Shown here in pieces: positions 1 to 12,246 of a stretch of DNA of 64,000 nucleotides. How positions within the stretch are numbered: the stretch's first letter is position 1; each line of letters starts with the position of its first letter. The stretch comes from Dendrobium chrysotoxum (lineage: Eukaryota > Streptophyta > Magnoliopsida > Asparagales > Orchidaceae): positions 91,605,663 to 91,669,662 of the forward strand of contig CM034313.1 of the NCBI GenBank assembly GCA_019925795.1, given 5' to 3'. The notes under the pieces were generated by a model, which worked only from the letters and a program-made list of their open reading frames with translations, ran no database searches and was not told the DNA's origin. Made by a program: the position numbers and the translations under genes.

Positions 1-379
1 GCTTGTTTTGTTGTTGCATCAGTAAAACAGTACCTGTACTTTTAATGCATATGTGTACAATATAGAATGTGAGGAGAAGGCTGTAAATGCAAGGCTGTAT
101 ATATGGAATAATGTAAATTTTCATATAGTATTATGTAAGGAGTGTGGTCCTCTACTTGTGCATGCATGTCTTCTTTCCTCCTTTTGTTTGATTTGCTTTT
201 TATTGGAGCTGTGGGCACAAAGATTGTAATAGTTTTAGTTATTAGTTGTTAATATGTTTGAGCTCGAATTGAAGGCGAGGAGCTAAAGCTTCCAACCACT
301 CAACCGCCGTCTCATTTATTATACATTGTAAAATTTGAAGTGACTTGATCTTCAAAATAATTTGTCAAAATTGTTGATA
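1..379. other. AT-rich intergenic stretch with a weak SINE-like trace
   Basis: No gene is visible. On the minus strand, about 252-322 looks like a tRNA-derived SINE head: a TTGAGTGGTTGG block resembling a pol III A box, followed about 30 bases later by a TTCAATTCGAGCTC block resembling a B box. No tail or target duplication was found, so this is only a hint. Confidence 0.3.
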
Positions 380-527
380 TTCTGTGCGAACGCCGATCAC
401 AGCTCTACGTGCGGAAGCGAATCAGGTGCGCATCCATGTCAGTGATACCGAGCCGCGGTACCGAGCCGTGGTACCGATATGGCTCATTCTGGTTGGTCTT
501 CGGACGACGTTCGGCGTCCGCACAGAA
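380..527. mobile_element. Short hairpin MITE, copy 1 (TTCTGTGCG ends)
   Basis: The ends are inverted copies: TTCTGTGCGAACGCCG on the left, and the reverse complement of CGGCGTCCGCACAGAA on the right. The interior is GC-rich with internal CGGTACCGAGCCG-type palindromes. A second, more diverged copy lies at 10994-11145 with the same GTCCGCACA(A/G)AATAAT right end. The superfamily is not assigned because the target duplication is unclear. Confidence 0.55.
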
Positions 528-1337
528 TAATTTCTCTCGTTTAGGACAGCTTATTGTAACCATTGCTTTTTTGTTGCATTCAAGAAATTTTTGCATTAGA
601 AAACAATTTTAGAAAATAATAAGAAAATTTTTAGTCTTCGTTTGGGACGACTTTCTTACTGTTTCTTAAAATACTTTTCTAGAAAGCTCCTAATTCTTAA
701 GCACTTTGAGGTATGAAAATTGTATCAAAATTCATATATGTATACTTCAATATCAGATTATATATATATATATAGCATTACATAAAAAAGAAAAGTTAAT
801 GCCAACAAAATAAAAAATAAATATAATAAAGTTATTAAATAATACTACTAATTATTCAACTTTCTAATGTATAAGAATTTCGAAAAATTCATGAGAATTA
901 ATATGATAATCAATGAAGAAAACTTTATTATTTAATTTCAGGGTTATATATACAAATAAAATTAGCCATGATGCAAAATATTATTTACATAATTTTTCCA
1001 TTTTATTGACCCCACGTTATAGTAGTCCGGCCATCAGACGTGGCAGCTTCTTCCGCCTCAAGTTTGGCATTATGTGGTGGGGTCCATCCCATCTATTTTT
1101 GTGACGGCTTAATTATTACTTATTACTGATCGAAATCGGTAGATCTCCTTTCGATGCAACTGCTCGTTTGATTTGCATGCAACAAACTTCCAAAAGCTTG
1201 ATCATTGAATTGCCTCACTGCTTTTGGCCTAATAAAAATAATTCCAAAATTTTATTTTTATTACTTATCCTGTAAAATTCTTCATTTGATATTCGATAAA
1301 GAGCTCCTTAGAGATATCAGCTAAGATGTAGATCATT
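528..1337. other. AT-rich intergenic stretch
   Basis: No gene is seen. Positions about 632-690 hold one arm of the Tourist-like MITE family found intact at 8038, 14580 and 15318 (GTCTTCGTTTGGGACGACTT). A short TA microsatellite lies near 754-771. Confidence 0.4.
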
Positions 1338-1727
1338 TTGATGTGTTGGTTGGGAGTTTTGGCTGTCAACTAAGAGGTATTGTGTTCGAAGGGAGAAACG
1401 GCTTACTTGAAACCCAATAGAAGCTCGAAATCAATAATAGAACACAGAGTGTTAGATCGAACATGAAAATTATAGCCCATATAGAGATAAATATGAGATG
1501 GTTGGTTAAGTATATCCAGAACCAATTTTAAGACCAAATATATCTAGAAACTATAGCAACAACCAACCCAACGGTGAGGAAAAGAAAATGAGTTACATTA
1601 TGTGAAATCTAATTGGGGGATATTTTGGCTAATTAATACGAATTTACATATATATCACATACGCATGACTTGAACCCAAGACCTCTTAGTTGGTAGCCAA
1701 AGCTCCCAACAAACAGACCAATAGGAG
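1338..1727. repeat. Two inverted copies of a tRNA-like SINE family
   Basis: On the plus strand, 1338-1400 holds a TTGGTTGGGAG block followed by TGTTCGAAG, spaced like pol III A and B boxes. The reverse complement of about 1610-1727 holds the better copy, with TTGTTGGGAGCTTTGGC and GGGTTCAAGTC. A third copy lies at about 16835-16960 (+), sharing GGGAGCTTTAGCAACCAACT and the downstream CGTATGTG...ATATC block. The family is inferred from these shared boxes. No target duplications were defined. Confidence 0.45.
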
Positions 1728-1984
1728 TTGTGCAAACATAATTGAGATATGCTGCTAGGGAGTGAAGCTTCCATTTTTCATTTCGTACTTTTGTATCTCA
1801 TTGCAAGGAGAGTTTTTTCAATCAAGGAGAAGCTATTAGACACCATATTCTTGAAAATACGATTATTTCTTTTTTTTTTCCATATAAAGTAACGCGTAAT
1901 ATGCACAACAATAAGAAGTAACTTTTTTTAGTAAATTTATATCAATAGTTAAATTTGCCAATAAAAAATTATTTTGAAAAGACT
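1728..1984. other. AT-rich flank of the LTR composite
   Basis: No gene is seen. The last five bases (AGACT, 1980-1984) are repeated directly after the composite at 4430-4434 and are its candidate target-site duplication. Confidence 0.4.
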
Positions 1985-4429
1985 TGTTGCATCCTGAAAT
2001 ATTTATGGCGGTAGAGAAATATAAAGTTTAACATCCTAGCTTAGTACGAAGATCCAACACATAAACAGATAAAAATAGAGGGGGGTGTAGCATTCATATG
2101 AGACACCCGAGTTTTTAGGTGAAAACCCTTAAAAAGGGGGAAAAATCACGGGGCCTTGCCCAGTCGAAATGAATCAACTAGTGTTGGTGGTTGATTACAA
2201 GTAATGCCCCTCCTCAAAGGAGGGCATTGGCTCAAATATACATGGTAGAGAGCACATTACATAGGTGGAGAATGAAAAGATAACTATTCTCAAGAGAATG
2301 ATGGTCTATTCTTTTGATCGGTAGGGCCATAGTCAGGCGACGAAGGTCGGAGGGACTGTATTTGGCGGGCGATAAAGGTTGGATGGATCATAGTTGGCGT
2401 GCGACGGAGGTCAAAGATACCATAGTAGGCGGGCGACAGAGGTCAGAGTGGACCGTAGTTAGTGGGCGACGGTGGTCGGAGTAGACTGTAGCTGGCGGGC
2501 GACGGTGTTCAGAGGGACTATATGTAATGCACCTGAATCAAATTTGAAAGAATTATCTATTTATCATTTTAAGAATATACCAAAGCTTCTATAAATTATC
2601 AATATAAATAATAACCAGCGAAAGTAACTAAAATAATATACATTAAAATATTTTATTATTTATTCACCTAAAATATCATTTACACTAGCCAGAAGATCAC
2701 TATATCACTAATCTATCATAAGCTCCTAACTACAAAAGAATAAAAGAAAATACAGAATAAAATCTAAAGAAAACCTAAGAATTTTTGACAATCTCACTCC
2801 AATTGGTCATGGCCCCTTCCCTGATATGAAATCATTAAAAATTCACATAATGAGCTCAAAAGTATAACAGTAATCCAAAACTCACTAAAGCTTTCAATGC
2901 AATAACTAAATAATCAATATAATATGCTCAATCTAATATAATCAATAGCAGTTAATATAATTAATGATTAAATATTATCAATAAAACTCAAAATGATCAA
3001 TAATAAAAGCAAGAAATCATCATAATGAATCTAAAAATTAATAATTAATATAAAATTTAATAAAAAAGTAAAACAATGATGCAAAAATTATTCATAAATT
3101 ACTAAAAAAATTTATCATATCTATTCATATACATCATCTGTTTATGTATTATCAATGCATACAATATTATCAATGATATTAATGTATCAGTCAATGTCAT
3201 CAGTACTATCAATATATGTATGCATCAATGCATGATTTAGTAAGATAGGGCATCCAGCTTTAGCAAGGTAGGACATAAATATATGCATGCATCAATGGTA
3301 TGCGATAGAGGTCAGAAGGACTGTAGTCGGGTGATGGTCAAAGGGATCTTAGTTGGCGGGCAACGAAGATCCAAAGGATCATTCTCGGACGATGTCAACT
3401 CATCCCTTACCTCAAGATCAGGGAGAAGACAATATGCTGAAGAGATTTTCGAACTTTCGAAGATTGGTCCCCTTAATGTAGATTAAATTATAGAGAATGC
3501 TCCATCAATGTCTGGTGATGGTTAGAGATTAAATATTAATCAATCATTGGTCAGATGTATGAAAATATTTGATTGTTGGGAAAAGATCGAACAACAACCA
3601 ATGAATATACAAAATTTCGACGATGGTCTGTGGTCGGAGTCGGGAACATATCTGGCTGGTGGTGCAAGCTTGAGAAAGCAAAAAGAAGAGAAGAAAAATG
3701 AAGGATCTCTCTCGCCCGCCTACTATGGTATCTTCGACCTCTCTCCCTGCTGACTACGATCCCTCCGACCTCTGTCGCCTGCCAACTACGGTCCCTCCGA
3801 CCACTGTCGCTTGCCGACTATGGTTCAATGACCTCTGTCACCCGCCAACTATAGTCCCTTCGACCTCTATCGCTCGCTTACTATGGAACTCTTCGAATAC
3901 CATCCTCCCCCGACTATGATCCTTTCGACCTCTGTCTCCCGCCAACTACAGTCCCTTCGACCATTGCCCGACTACGATCCTTTCGACTTCCGTCGTCCGC
4001 CGACTACAATCCCTCTGACCATCGTCGCCTAACTACGATTCTTGTGACCTCTGTGACTTGTCGAGTACGGTCTTGACTATGGTCCCTCCGACCATCGTCG
4101 CCTGACTATGGCCCTACCAATCAAACGAATGGACCAGCATTCTCTTGAGAATAGTTATCATTTCATTCTCCAACTATGTAATGTGCTCTCTATAATGTAT
4201 ATTTGAAGGCATTATTTGTAATCAACCACCAATACTAGTTAATTCATTTTGACTGGGCAAGGCCCCGTAATTTTTCACCTTTTTTAGAGGTTTCCACGTA
4301 ATAACTTGGATGTCTCATATGAACAATGCACCCCTCTATTTTTAACTATTTTTGTGTTGAATCTTCGTACGAAATTAAGATGCTAAACTTTATATTTCTC
4401 TACCGCCACGAATATTTCAAGACTCAACA
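1985..4429. mobile_element. Head-to-head LTR pair (older copy), flanked by AGACT
   Basis: The left end reads TGTTGCATCCTGAAATATTT. The right end, reverse-complemented, reads TGTTGAGTCTTGAAATATTC. The two arms then stay alike for several hundred bases, including the blocks around CGGGGCCTTGCCCAGTC and GATAACTATTCTCAAGAGAA. Each arm continues into degenerate GC-richer tandem units (GGTCGGAGGGACTGTAG type) at about 2321-2520 plus 3290-3440 on the left and 3715-4110 on the right. So both outer ends are the 3' end of the same LTR, facing outward. No gag or pol is visible between them. AT-rich sequence of another repeat family interrupts the left arm at about 2523-3287. Direct repeats AGACT flank the unit (1980-1984 and 4430-4434). 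The arms are clearly diverged, so this copy is old. Confidence 0.7.
2523..3287 (+). repeat. Partial copy of the 1.7-kb repeat inserted in an LTR arm
   Basis: It starts TGTAATGCACCTG and, like the units starting at 52284 and 54917, carries an ATATGAAATCATTAAAAATT-type block and a CACATAATGAGC block. It ends near 3287, where the GC-richer LTR units resume. Only about the first half of the family's usual 1.6-1.7 kb is present. The exact right end and a target duplication could not be fixed. Confidence 0.5.
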
Positions 4430-4434
4430 AGACT

Positions 4435-5577
4435 AATCAAAAGTTAATTTCATATAGAAACTAGTGATTGTTTTACTTTTTTTAAAATAGCATATCCTTA
4501 ACTCATATTTACAAGTTCATTTTCTTTCCCTACCACAATTAAAACAAATTCAACAAAATGTCTGCATTTATTTTGCCTGTAATTCAGAATATATATACAT
4601 TTTCAATACATTAGCTGAAAGGGGCATTGCAAATAACCCCAATAGTATTAAAAAACAGGAACTACAAGGGACAAAACGGCTCGCATTTTAAAGAGCACTT
4701 AAATAATGGATCTGTCAACCCTACATGAAAGTTGGAGCAAAATCAATAAATATATATATTTTTGGGTGCATGCACACTGCTCAGCCAATATAAATAAATT
4801 CATTATTGCTCAAACTGTCAAAATATTTGGATTTATTGATTAGTTAAGATTTATTTTGGCAATTTTGAGTATTGTAATATAACTTAATTTAAAGACTTTG
4901 ATAATAGTTTTAAAGATCTTTATCAATTAAGTTAGATGGGACTCATGATTGAACTAAATTTAAAAACTTGAATGGAATATGTCAATCATAATCAATGGCC
5001 GGATTTCGGAGATAGAGTTTTTCAATTTTAGAGACGAGTTTGAATTAGGGTTTGCGATTTTCGATCTAAAAATAGATCTTTCTGTTTGGTTGACCAACTG
5101 GCATTTGATATGAGGTCAAATAAAAACACTATTTGTATTGTCTAGCTAGCTCATCTCAACAAAAATTTGTTCGATTCACATTTATCATTGGATGACACCA
5201 GATATTATTAACAGGCGAACTCCATGAGGGGTGGCCTTATACTTGTGTAAGAATATAGAGAAAATAGCCTACAGAAAAATATATAGAGAAGTGCTCAAGG
5301 GGCTCAAAATCTCACTTAGTTAAAAAAAAAAATCTAAAATGTTTATTTTTACCATTTATTCATGGAGATCTAATGGCTCCAGAAAATGCTACGAAAAAAG
5401 AATAAAAAATATATTGGCTTGAATGACTCTTAGTATATACCATTCTAGGCACATATCGCCTCCTGATTGGCTGGAGGGGGCGACACTAAATAACTCTCAG
5501 TGATCTATCTCTTGAGAAAGTTCAGTAGTGCGGAGTAAGTTCATACGAGTATGATTGGGTGAGTCCATCAACGGGTG
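4435..5577. other. Intergenic, nothing recognised
   Basis: AT-rich sequence with no open frame worth calling, no RNA gene and no clear repeat boundary. The stretch ends at the target duplication of the hAT MITE at 5586. Confidence 0.4.
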
Positions 5578-5585
5578 TTGAGAAG

Positions 5586-6072
5586 TAGGTGCGTAAATGA
5601 GTCGAGTCAAGTATATGCTTAATCGAGCTAAGTTTGTTTAGTTCTTAATGTGTTTGAGCTTGACTCGAGCTCATTAATTTACTAAGCTCGTGTTGGCTTA
5701 TTAAAAAATTTATGGGCTCGAGCTCGACTCAAATGCTCAAAGCTCATTTGGAAAGCTAGAGTTTGACTTAATTATTGAGCTCGATTTTTTTAGTTTAAAA
5801 TTAATAATTTATTTTTTAAAATATATTTTTTAATATAGAATTAATAAAAAAGGTTAAAATACATTATATAATGTTAATTTAAATTATTTTTTAAATATAT
5901 TTTTAGTTAATCAAACGACTCAACGAGCTTACAAGCTGAGTAAGGCTAAGCTCAAGCTCGCTTAATATAAGAGCTCAAGTAAAGGCTCTACCATGAACTC
6001 ACTACTCGACAAACTCAACTCGTGAGTCATCAACGAGTCGAGCTAAGCTAACTCGGCTCACTTACACCCCTA
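5586..6072. mobile_element. hAT-type MITE, 487 bp, with 8-bp target duplication
   Basis: The left end is TAGGTGCGTAAATGAGTCGAG. The right end, reverse-complemented, is TAGGGGTGTAAGTGAGCCGAG. The 8-bp direct repeat TTGAGAAG flanks it at 5578-5585 and 6073-6080. Eight-base duplications and TAGGGGTGTAAAT-like ends are the hAT signature in plants. The interior carries many GAGCTCGAGCTCGACTC-type palindromic repeats and no coding frame, so it is non-autonomous. Confidence 0.9.
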
Positions 6073-6080
6073 TTGAGAAG

Positions 6081-7792
6081 AGGGGGCCTGTGACTGGCAA
6101 GCTTGATGGGGTTGCCGATGAACTGTGCTAATGGCCTCAAATCACCATAGAAGAAGGATGTGAGTGAGTTATTTTTACTAGAGGGGAGAGATTTTGGTCG
6201 AATAGTCATGGTAAGGCGAGCTGAGGGCCCCATGAGCAGGCGCTTTTCTTTTTAGTAGGCTCAAGCAAGTAGCACCTTTTGATCATTTGGAAGAGTTCTC
6301 TTGTGTGTCACAAGAGGTGGTTACTGTTGATCATCAGATGAGTTCACCTGCAGGGCCCACTCAAGATGAGTTCCTCCACAGCAACCTGCCGGCTTCCTAT
6401 TAGACACCTGTGAAGGTATATGCCATTATACAAAAAGGGTCATTGCTATGGAGGCTGGTTTAATTGTAATTTTTAGGCATATGCATACAATGGGAATGCC
6501 ATTAGAGGTATAATTTGTTGGTGAGTTAATGTATGGTTAAAAAAACTTAATAAAAGTACTTAAAAGACATGGTCTAATAATATATAAAGAATATAATCAC
6601 AATTTTCGATCATATTTATTTTTCCTCATCTATAATTCATAACTTCTTCTTTTTTTTTAATCTCTACAATTACTTTCCTTCTTTTTATTAATAAAGAATA
6701 TAAATATTAAAATAAGTATGAATTCATAATTTTTTATCATTGTTATTTTTCCTCCTTTATTACTTCACTATTTTTTCTATCTACAATCACTTTCCTTTCT
6801 TTATTAAATGGAAAATAAATATAAAAGAGTACAATAATAATAATTCAAATCAAAATTAAATCAGAAATAAAAATGATTCTGAAAATATTTGACAGAATAA
6901 TAATAAAAAGAAAATAAAAAAATCAAGATAATACTAATAATTAATTTAATTTTAAAATTGTTTTAATACTACTAATAATAATAATCTATTTAATAATATT
7001 TATACATATATTAATAATGATAGTAGTAAATAAATAAAATATTGAAACAAAAATTCATGTATATGTAAAAAATTTATTTACAATACTCATAAATAAAAAT
7101 ATTTATAGAGTACACATATATAATAATGTTTTTGATTTTATTAATTTTCACCTTGTAATTTTTGATATGTAGTAGATATTATCTTTCTTAGTATTTTAAC
7201 TAATTAATATTGAAATTTCACCTAGTGGTTTTGCTTAAATGGCATTTTAATTGAAATGGGTAGTATAATGTCAAATATAAATGATTAGGAATTAATGTAT
7301 TGCATTTATATAAGAAATGCACTATATGCACATATTTAATATTCATTTAGTGTAATATGTATTTTTTGACATACAACATGTATACTAATAAGTATATTGG
7401 CAATTACATTGATTTATGTGATGTTAACTATTATAGTTTATATGATATAAAATGTGTGTAAAAGCAAGAAAGACAGATTGAAAATGATTGACTAATTCAA
7501 GTTGATTGGAGATATGTTATCCTATACATGAGGGTGGGTCGACGGACTTTCTTTTAAATAAGATTTGTGGTGTAATCCTAAGTGATATAAAAAATAAGGT
7601 ATAAGGAAACTAATTGATGTGATATGATACGCCGATAGACATGAAGTGACAACTTCATACATGAAAGCTACATGACTGATTACTTGTGATATAAGATATG
7701 AGACTCATTCCTGACAACACGACTAATACGATTTAGACTGATTCTTGTAGGATTAGCCTACAATAATGGATACAAAAAAAAAAAAAAACAAC
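6081..7792. other. Long AT-rich intergenic stretch
   Basis: No gene, RNA gene or clean repeat boundary is seen. About 6550-7150 is extremely AT-rich with many TAATAATAA runs. An A-run (about 15 A) near 7774-7788 sits just before the CACTA end. Confidence 0.4.
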
Positions 7793-7965
7793 CACTATAG
7801 GAAAATAACTTATTTTTGGTGAAGTTTTCTACGAATTTTCCTGTGAAAATTTAAATTCAGTGGATTTTTTGGCAAAAAATTTGGACGGATTTTCTAGCGT
7901 AAAATTCTGGCATATTTTCTGGCGAAAATTTCTACCGAAAATTCCGCCGGCAATTAGTTAAAAAG
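7793..7965 (+). mobile_element. One terminus of a CACTA (EnSpm) element
   Basis: The sequence begins CACTATAGGAAAATAAC, the expected CACTA start. It is followed by a run of small inverted subterminal motifs of the form TTTTC-n-GAAAATTT (at about 7836, 7865, 7895, 7918 and 7937). Subterminal repeats of this kind are typical of CACTA elements. I did not find the opposite end (CTATAGTG) nearby, so this is an orphan end or part of a deleted copy. Confidence 0.5.
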
Positions 7966-8037
7966 ATAATCTGTGTGCACGACTGAAACAACATATGTAC
8001 CATTCATTTACATCTAATCTAATGATTCAGATATTTA

Positions 8038-8150
8038 GGCTTCGTTTGAGATGGCTTTCTTTCTGCTTCTTAAAACTGCTTTCTAGTACAAAAATTTTAA
8101 TTTTTGTTCTAAAAAGCTACTTTAAGAAGCAGAAAGAAAGCAGTCTCGCC
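8038..8150. mobile_element. Tourist-like hairpin MITE, 113 bp
   Basis: TTA target copies sit at 8035-8037 and 8151-8153. The ends are GGCTTCGTTTGAGATGGCT and the inverted AGCAGTCTCGCC block, and the element folds into an almost complete hairpin (CTTTCTTTCTGCTTCTT pairs with AAGAAGCAGAAAGAAAG). A three-base TTA/TAA target and a GG-TTTG end fit the PIF/Harbinger-Tourist group. Related copies lie at 11182, 11310, 11443, 14580, 15318 and partly at 632 and 15888. Confidence 0.75.
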
Positions 8151-8153
8151 TTA

Positions 8154-8552
8154 ATTATCACTTACCCTCCCCGTCCTCTCCATAGCTACAAATACTCTTC
8201 ATGTTCCTAAACTTTACATAGATTTCAGGAAGAAATACGCTTTAGTCGCTACTGCCATTTTAATCCTCATCATCGCCCTCACCGTCTCCCTTAAACGTCT
8301 CTCTTTAAGCAGAATAGTTGAGGTTGTGGCACAGTGAAGACGAAAAGGGGATCGTGTGGCTGTTTGGCTTGGATGTGGATGCTGGCTAGGTAGTTCGGGT
8401 AAGTAGGTGGATTGTGTTGAGAGTGCGTTTGGTGGATAGCTACTGAAGTAGCAAGGTGAGAATGGTTCACGTGAAGGGGAGATGCGTTGCAAGCTTGTGA
8501 GTGAGGTGTGACAAGTTGGGAGAGGGGGTGCACGAGGGCTTGAGGGTTGGGG
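8154..8552. other. Short stretch with a possible decayed coding fragment
   Basis: On the plus strand at about 8219-8305 one frame reads a basic start followed by a hydrophobic run (KKYALVATAILILIIALTV), which looks like a membrane anchor, then a stop. A 114-codon open frame on the minus strand overlaps it and is rich in proline and serine. I could not assign either to a family. Both may be chance. Confidence 0.2.
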
Positions 8553-10100
8553 TGTCATAACTCGAAAATTTCAAAAAAGATATGTTTTGATCTGTAATAA
8601 TAAAAAATTATTTTAGGAGTCATTATAAATTCAAATTGCAAACTGTCTTCGTCATAATATAGAGATTATTGTGCTCTAATTATAATATTTTTTTCTCAAA
8701 TTTTTAAGCATTGTTATAATTCCTTAAGAAATTAGCATATGTTGGTACAAGTGGGGTTTTTGAGACAGTTAGGTATTCGTTTTATAAAATGATTTCACTA
8801 AAATCTTTTGGACACGTTTAGCTAAATTATGAATATTTTTCTATGAATTTTGGATCTCTAGATTTTAAGATATAAAATGATTTTATACTAAAAATTAAAT
8901 AATTGACATAATTATCAATATATCCTTTGATTATTTTATTATAAAATATATTTCAGCTTTACATAAGCCATTAACTTTTTCATTCTCCCCAAGAGCATTT
9001 AGCAGAGAGAAAAAATGGAAATAAGAGAGAAAAGGAGAGGAGAGAGAAAAAGAAAGCTAGGGTTTGACGATTATAGAGCCATTTTTGTCTATCATTTCGG
9101 TTGAAAAATTTACTCATCTCAAGATATATTACTTTTTTATTATTTTAGTTTTTAATAATTTGATATTTTTGAGATTTTTTATCACATTTATATTTTCGTT
9201 ATCGAAAAACGAGGATAACTTTGTTTTGGTAAAACTTAATTTTTTATATATTATAGAGATTGATATTATGAACATTTTGAGTATTTTCTAAAAATTTTTT
9301 GCGGGATTATTTTTAAAAAGCAGTGATTTTTACAAATTCAGAAATTTATTTTGACATATAAAAATAGTGATTTATTCAATTAAAGCTTCAGAATATTATT
9401 ATATACGATCTCTGATAATTAATTAATTTTTAAAAATATAAATTTATGCTTTATAAGATTTTCTCTTGCCTATCGTTTAGGTATTTTGGCAATTTCTAAA
9501 TTTAGTCATATTATGTTTTAATTAATGAAATGCATCAAAACAATATGAACAATAATGTGATGTGATGTTATGCTAGTGTCGATAGCGACTAAGATGAGAT
9601 TTTGTTATGTTGGAGCCAATGAGCTACCGAGATGGGATTCTGTTATGCCTGAGGCGGTGGGTTACTAAAGTGGGATTTTATTATGCCAGAACCAGTGGGC
9701 TGCCGAGGTGGAATGTTGGTAACGAAGATATAGGGAAATTTGGGCTTGAAAGCTATTTTTGATAATCATTATGAAATATTAGCTTATAATTCATTATTTA
9801 AATGTATTCAATTTCAGCATATGCTTCAGTTTTAACTTTCCACATAGTATTTCAATTTATTTGTACAGCACAATATTCTCAATTCTTTTGATTTCATTTA
9901 TTGATTTCTGTTTTAGATCACGATAGCCTACTGAACCATGTTAGCTCACTCCTACTTTAACTTCGATTTATCCTAACAAACAAAGTCGACTTGAAGTTGC
10001 TCAAAAGGCTTTCTCTCTCTAGAATTCTCTCTTTTTTCTCTCTAGAATTCTCTAGCTAGCACCTCTAATGGTGGAAATAGTTTTGCAAAGGGCATTAGAT
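8553..10100 (+). repeat. LTR-like stretch with three 38-bp repeats
   Basis: It begins TGTCATAACTCGAAAATTTC, a common style of plant LTR start. It includes a purine-rich GAGAGAG zone near 9004-9055, and at 9596-9709 three head-to-tail 38-bp units of the GGGATTCTGTTATGCC...GTGGG type. No target duplication or second LTR was found, and the right boundary is a guess. Past it, about 10100-10330 resembles 58170-58460 (both carry CAATGCCACAATGCT). Confidence 0.35.
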
Positions 10101-10993
10101 TTTGATATTTATTAAAAAAATTGAAGCCAGTGTTGTGATGCAAAAAAAAAAATTTAGCGCCACAGTGCCCCATACCAGCATTGCAGCGCCCCCAGAGATC
10201 CCATTTGTCCTACAAGATACAGAGAGTTCAATGCCACAATGCTATCAACCCACGCGCTACGACGCTTACAAGGAAAAATTCAGAATTCATATTTCATACA
10301 CATAGACCCTTAGAACACGCTCCATAATAGAATTCATGCATTCATACACATACATAATATTCACAGACACATAAAGAATGAAAGTGCAGGATATTCAAAC
10401 ACACAGGACTTACCAGATTTGGTCCATACCAATTCAAAGTATTATTGCACTGTGTTACAAGGGCGATGTGCTTTATCGTTATCAATATGAAAGAGAGAAG
10501 TTTTGATATCATCATCACACATAGCAAGATAATTTATTTCCATAAATATTATAATTTCTTTTATATATAAAGTTAAATAAAAGGCAATTTATCCAAGCAA
10601 ATATTTATTTTACACGCATTTCTGAACATTAGAGAAATGAGACAAAATATTAAAATACAGATTTCTAAAAGCAAATGCCTCAATATTCAATTAGAGATAA
10701 AATAAATGCTAAAAAATTACAATCCTTCTCAGCGTCTCAATCAACCGTTCTTTTTATGGCAATTGAACTCCAACCGTCCAATCCCTATATGCATCCATCG
10801 GCTAAAACAAAAGAATAATATTTTCCAGTATAAAGCGGATTCCCTCTCCATCCCTTGTTATGATTGCTTCAGCTCCTTCCCTCTGAATTATTCCACCCCT
10901 TCATTCCCACCCGTTAATATTACCTTCTCACCCCTCATGCGCAGCTAATTTTAACTTATTAGTTGAGAGTTTTATCCATCAATAAAAACGATA
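10101..10993. other. Intergenic, nothing firm
   Basis: No gene is supported. A (CA)n-poor, AT-rich stretch holding the segment shared with 58170-58460 and otherwise unique-looking sequence. Confidence 0.35.
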
Positions 10994-11145
10994 AATTATT
11001 ATGTGAGAATATCGGATGTATCCAAAGATCAATAAAAATATATGATATTATTTTAAAAATTATCGCATTCGATATCAAGCTCGGTCCCGCTCGGTACCTG
11101 AGCGGTACCGGACGGGAAGGACCGTCCGGTGTCCGCACAAAATAA
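10994..11145. mobile_element. Short hairpin MITE, copy 2
   Basis: Diverged relative of the element at 380-527. The right end GTGTCCGCACAAAATAAT matches, the left end ATTATTATGTGAGAATATCGG pairs with it imperfectly, and the middle has the same CGGTACCTGAGCGGTACCGG-type palindrome. Confidence 0.45.
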
Positions 11146-11181
11146 TCTCTCCAATAAAGAGATCTTAAGTGTGAAATCTAA

Positions 11182-11562
11182 GACTTTGACACTGTTTTAC
11201 GACGGTTTTCTTACTGCTTTTTAAAATAATTTTTAAGTACAAAAATTAAAATTTTATATTAAAAACTATTTTAAGAAGTAATAAGAAAGTCATCCCATAT
11301 GAACCCTAAGCTTTTGTTTGGGACAACTTTTTTGCTGCTTTTTAAAACAATTTTCTGATACAAAATTTTTTTAATTAGAAAATTTTATATTAGAAAATTG
11401 TTTTAAAAAATAATAAGGAAAGCCGTCCTAAATAAAACCTAAAATTTTATTTAAGATGACTTTTTTGCTATTTTTTAAAATAATTTTTTAGTAAAAAATT
11501 TTTAATTAAGAAAATTTTTAAACTTATTTTAGAAAATAGAAAAAAAATATTTCAAATGAAGT
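11182..11562. mobile_element. Three Tourist-like MITEs placed end to end
   Basis: Three family members lie head to tail at about 11182-11306, 11310-11439 and 11443-11562, with a single TAA between neighbours (11307-11309 and 11440-11442). Each is a hairpin with arms resembling TTGTTTGGGACAACTTTTTT and AAGGAAAGCCGTCC. Divergence increases in the third. Insertion of new copies into the TAA of an older one is the simplest reading. Confidence 0.65.
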
Positions 11563-11718
11563 TTAGGTATTTGATATGTGAGAATTTGCCTTAATTTATC
11601 CAAATGTCTAAAAAAAAATTTCATACACGTGGACGGCCAGATGACAGTCGCGCAGAAGTTCAGAAGTACCTATTTCATCATGACCGCATGATCCCAGGTA
11701 TCTCTCCTCGGCTCTAAC

Positions 11719-12102
11719 CGTTAAGTTCGTACGCAACGATTCATAATGGCGGCTGGCGTTTGAGCGCATCATGACCGTCCGTCGAATGGCCACGGTGGTC
11801 CCCATGCGGAACTACCGGGATCGCCGATGGCAGAGTTAATTAGGGTAGTAGAGTAATTTCCCATGCTGCACAATTATTACGCTCGTTGCCAAACGGGTTC
11901 AACACGCAACTAGCTACCAGGCAGAGACCGGAAGGAACGGGTTTGGACCTTTTTGAGGTAAACGGCCACCGGCGGTAACCGGTACAACGGCCGGCTGGCA
12001 ATCGCCCACTTGTTGGTCTATGGTTTGCGCGCCATTACTCTTAATCCGCAACGGCCAGATCTGGGAAACGGCGCCGTTACGTAATTCCGTCGCCGTTAAC
12101 GG
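11719..12102. promoter_or_regulatory. Cluster of AACGG (MSA-core) motifs upstream of KRP
   Basis: AACGG occurs on the plus strand at 11892, 11936, 11961, 11986, 12050, 12067 and 12098, and on the minus strand (CCGTT) at 11719, 12074 and 12093: ten in under 400 bases, all just upstream of the KRP start at 12247. AACGG is the core of the mitosis-specific activator element bound by three-repeat MYB (MYB3R) proteins, which time G2/M genes in plants. Function here is inferred from motif density and the neighbouring gene. The region is also locally GC-rich, which raises chance hits. Confidence 0.45.
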
Positions 12103-12246
12103 GAAAGTGAGAAGTGTTAAAGTTTAACTCTTAACCCTCCTTTAAATGAATCACCGGCGTGTGGCTTGATCTAATCTGACGCCTCTCTAGTCTCTACTCT
12201 GCAAGGCGGGGGGAAGAGAGAGAGAGAGAGAGAGAGAGGCAGAGAG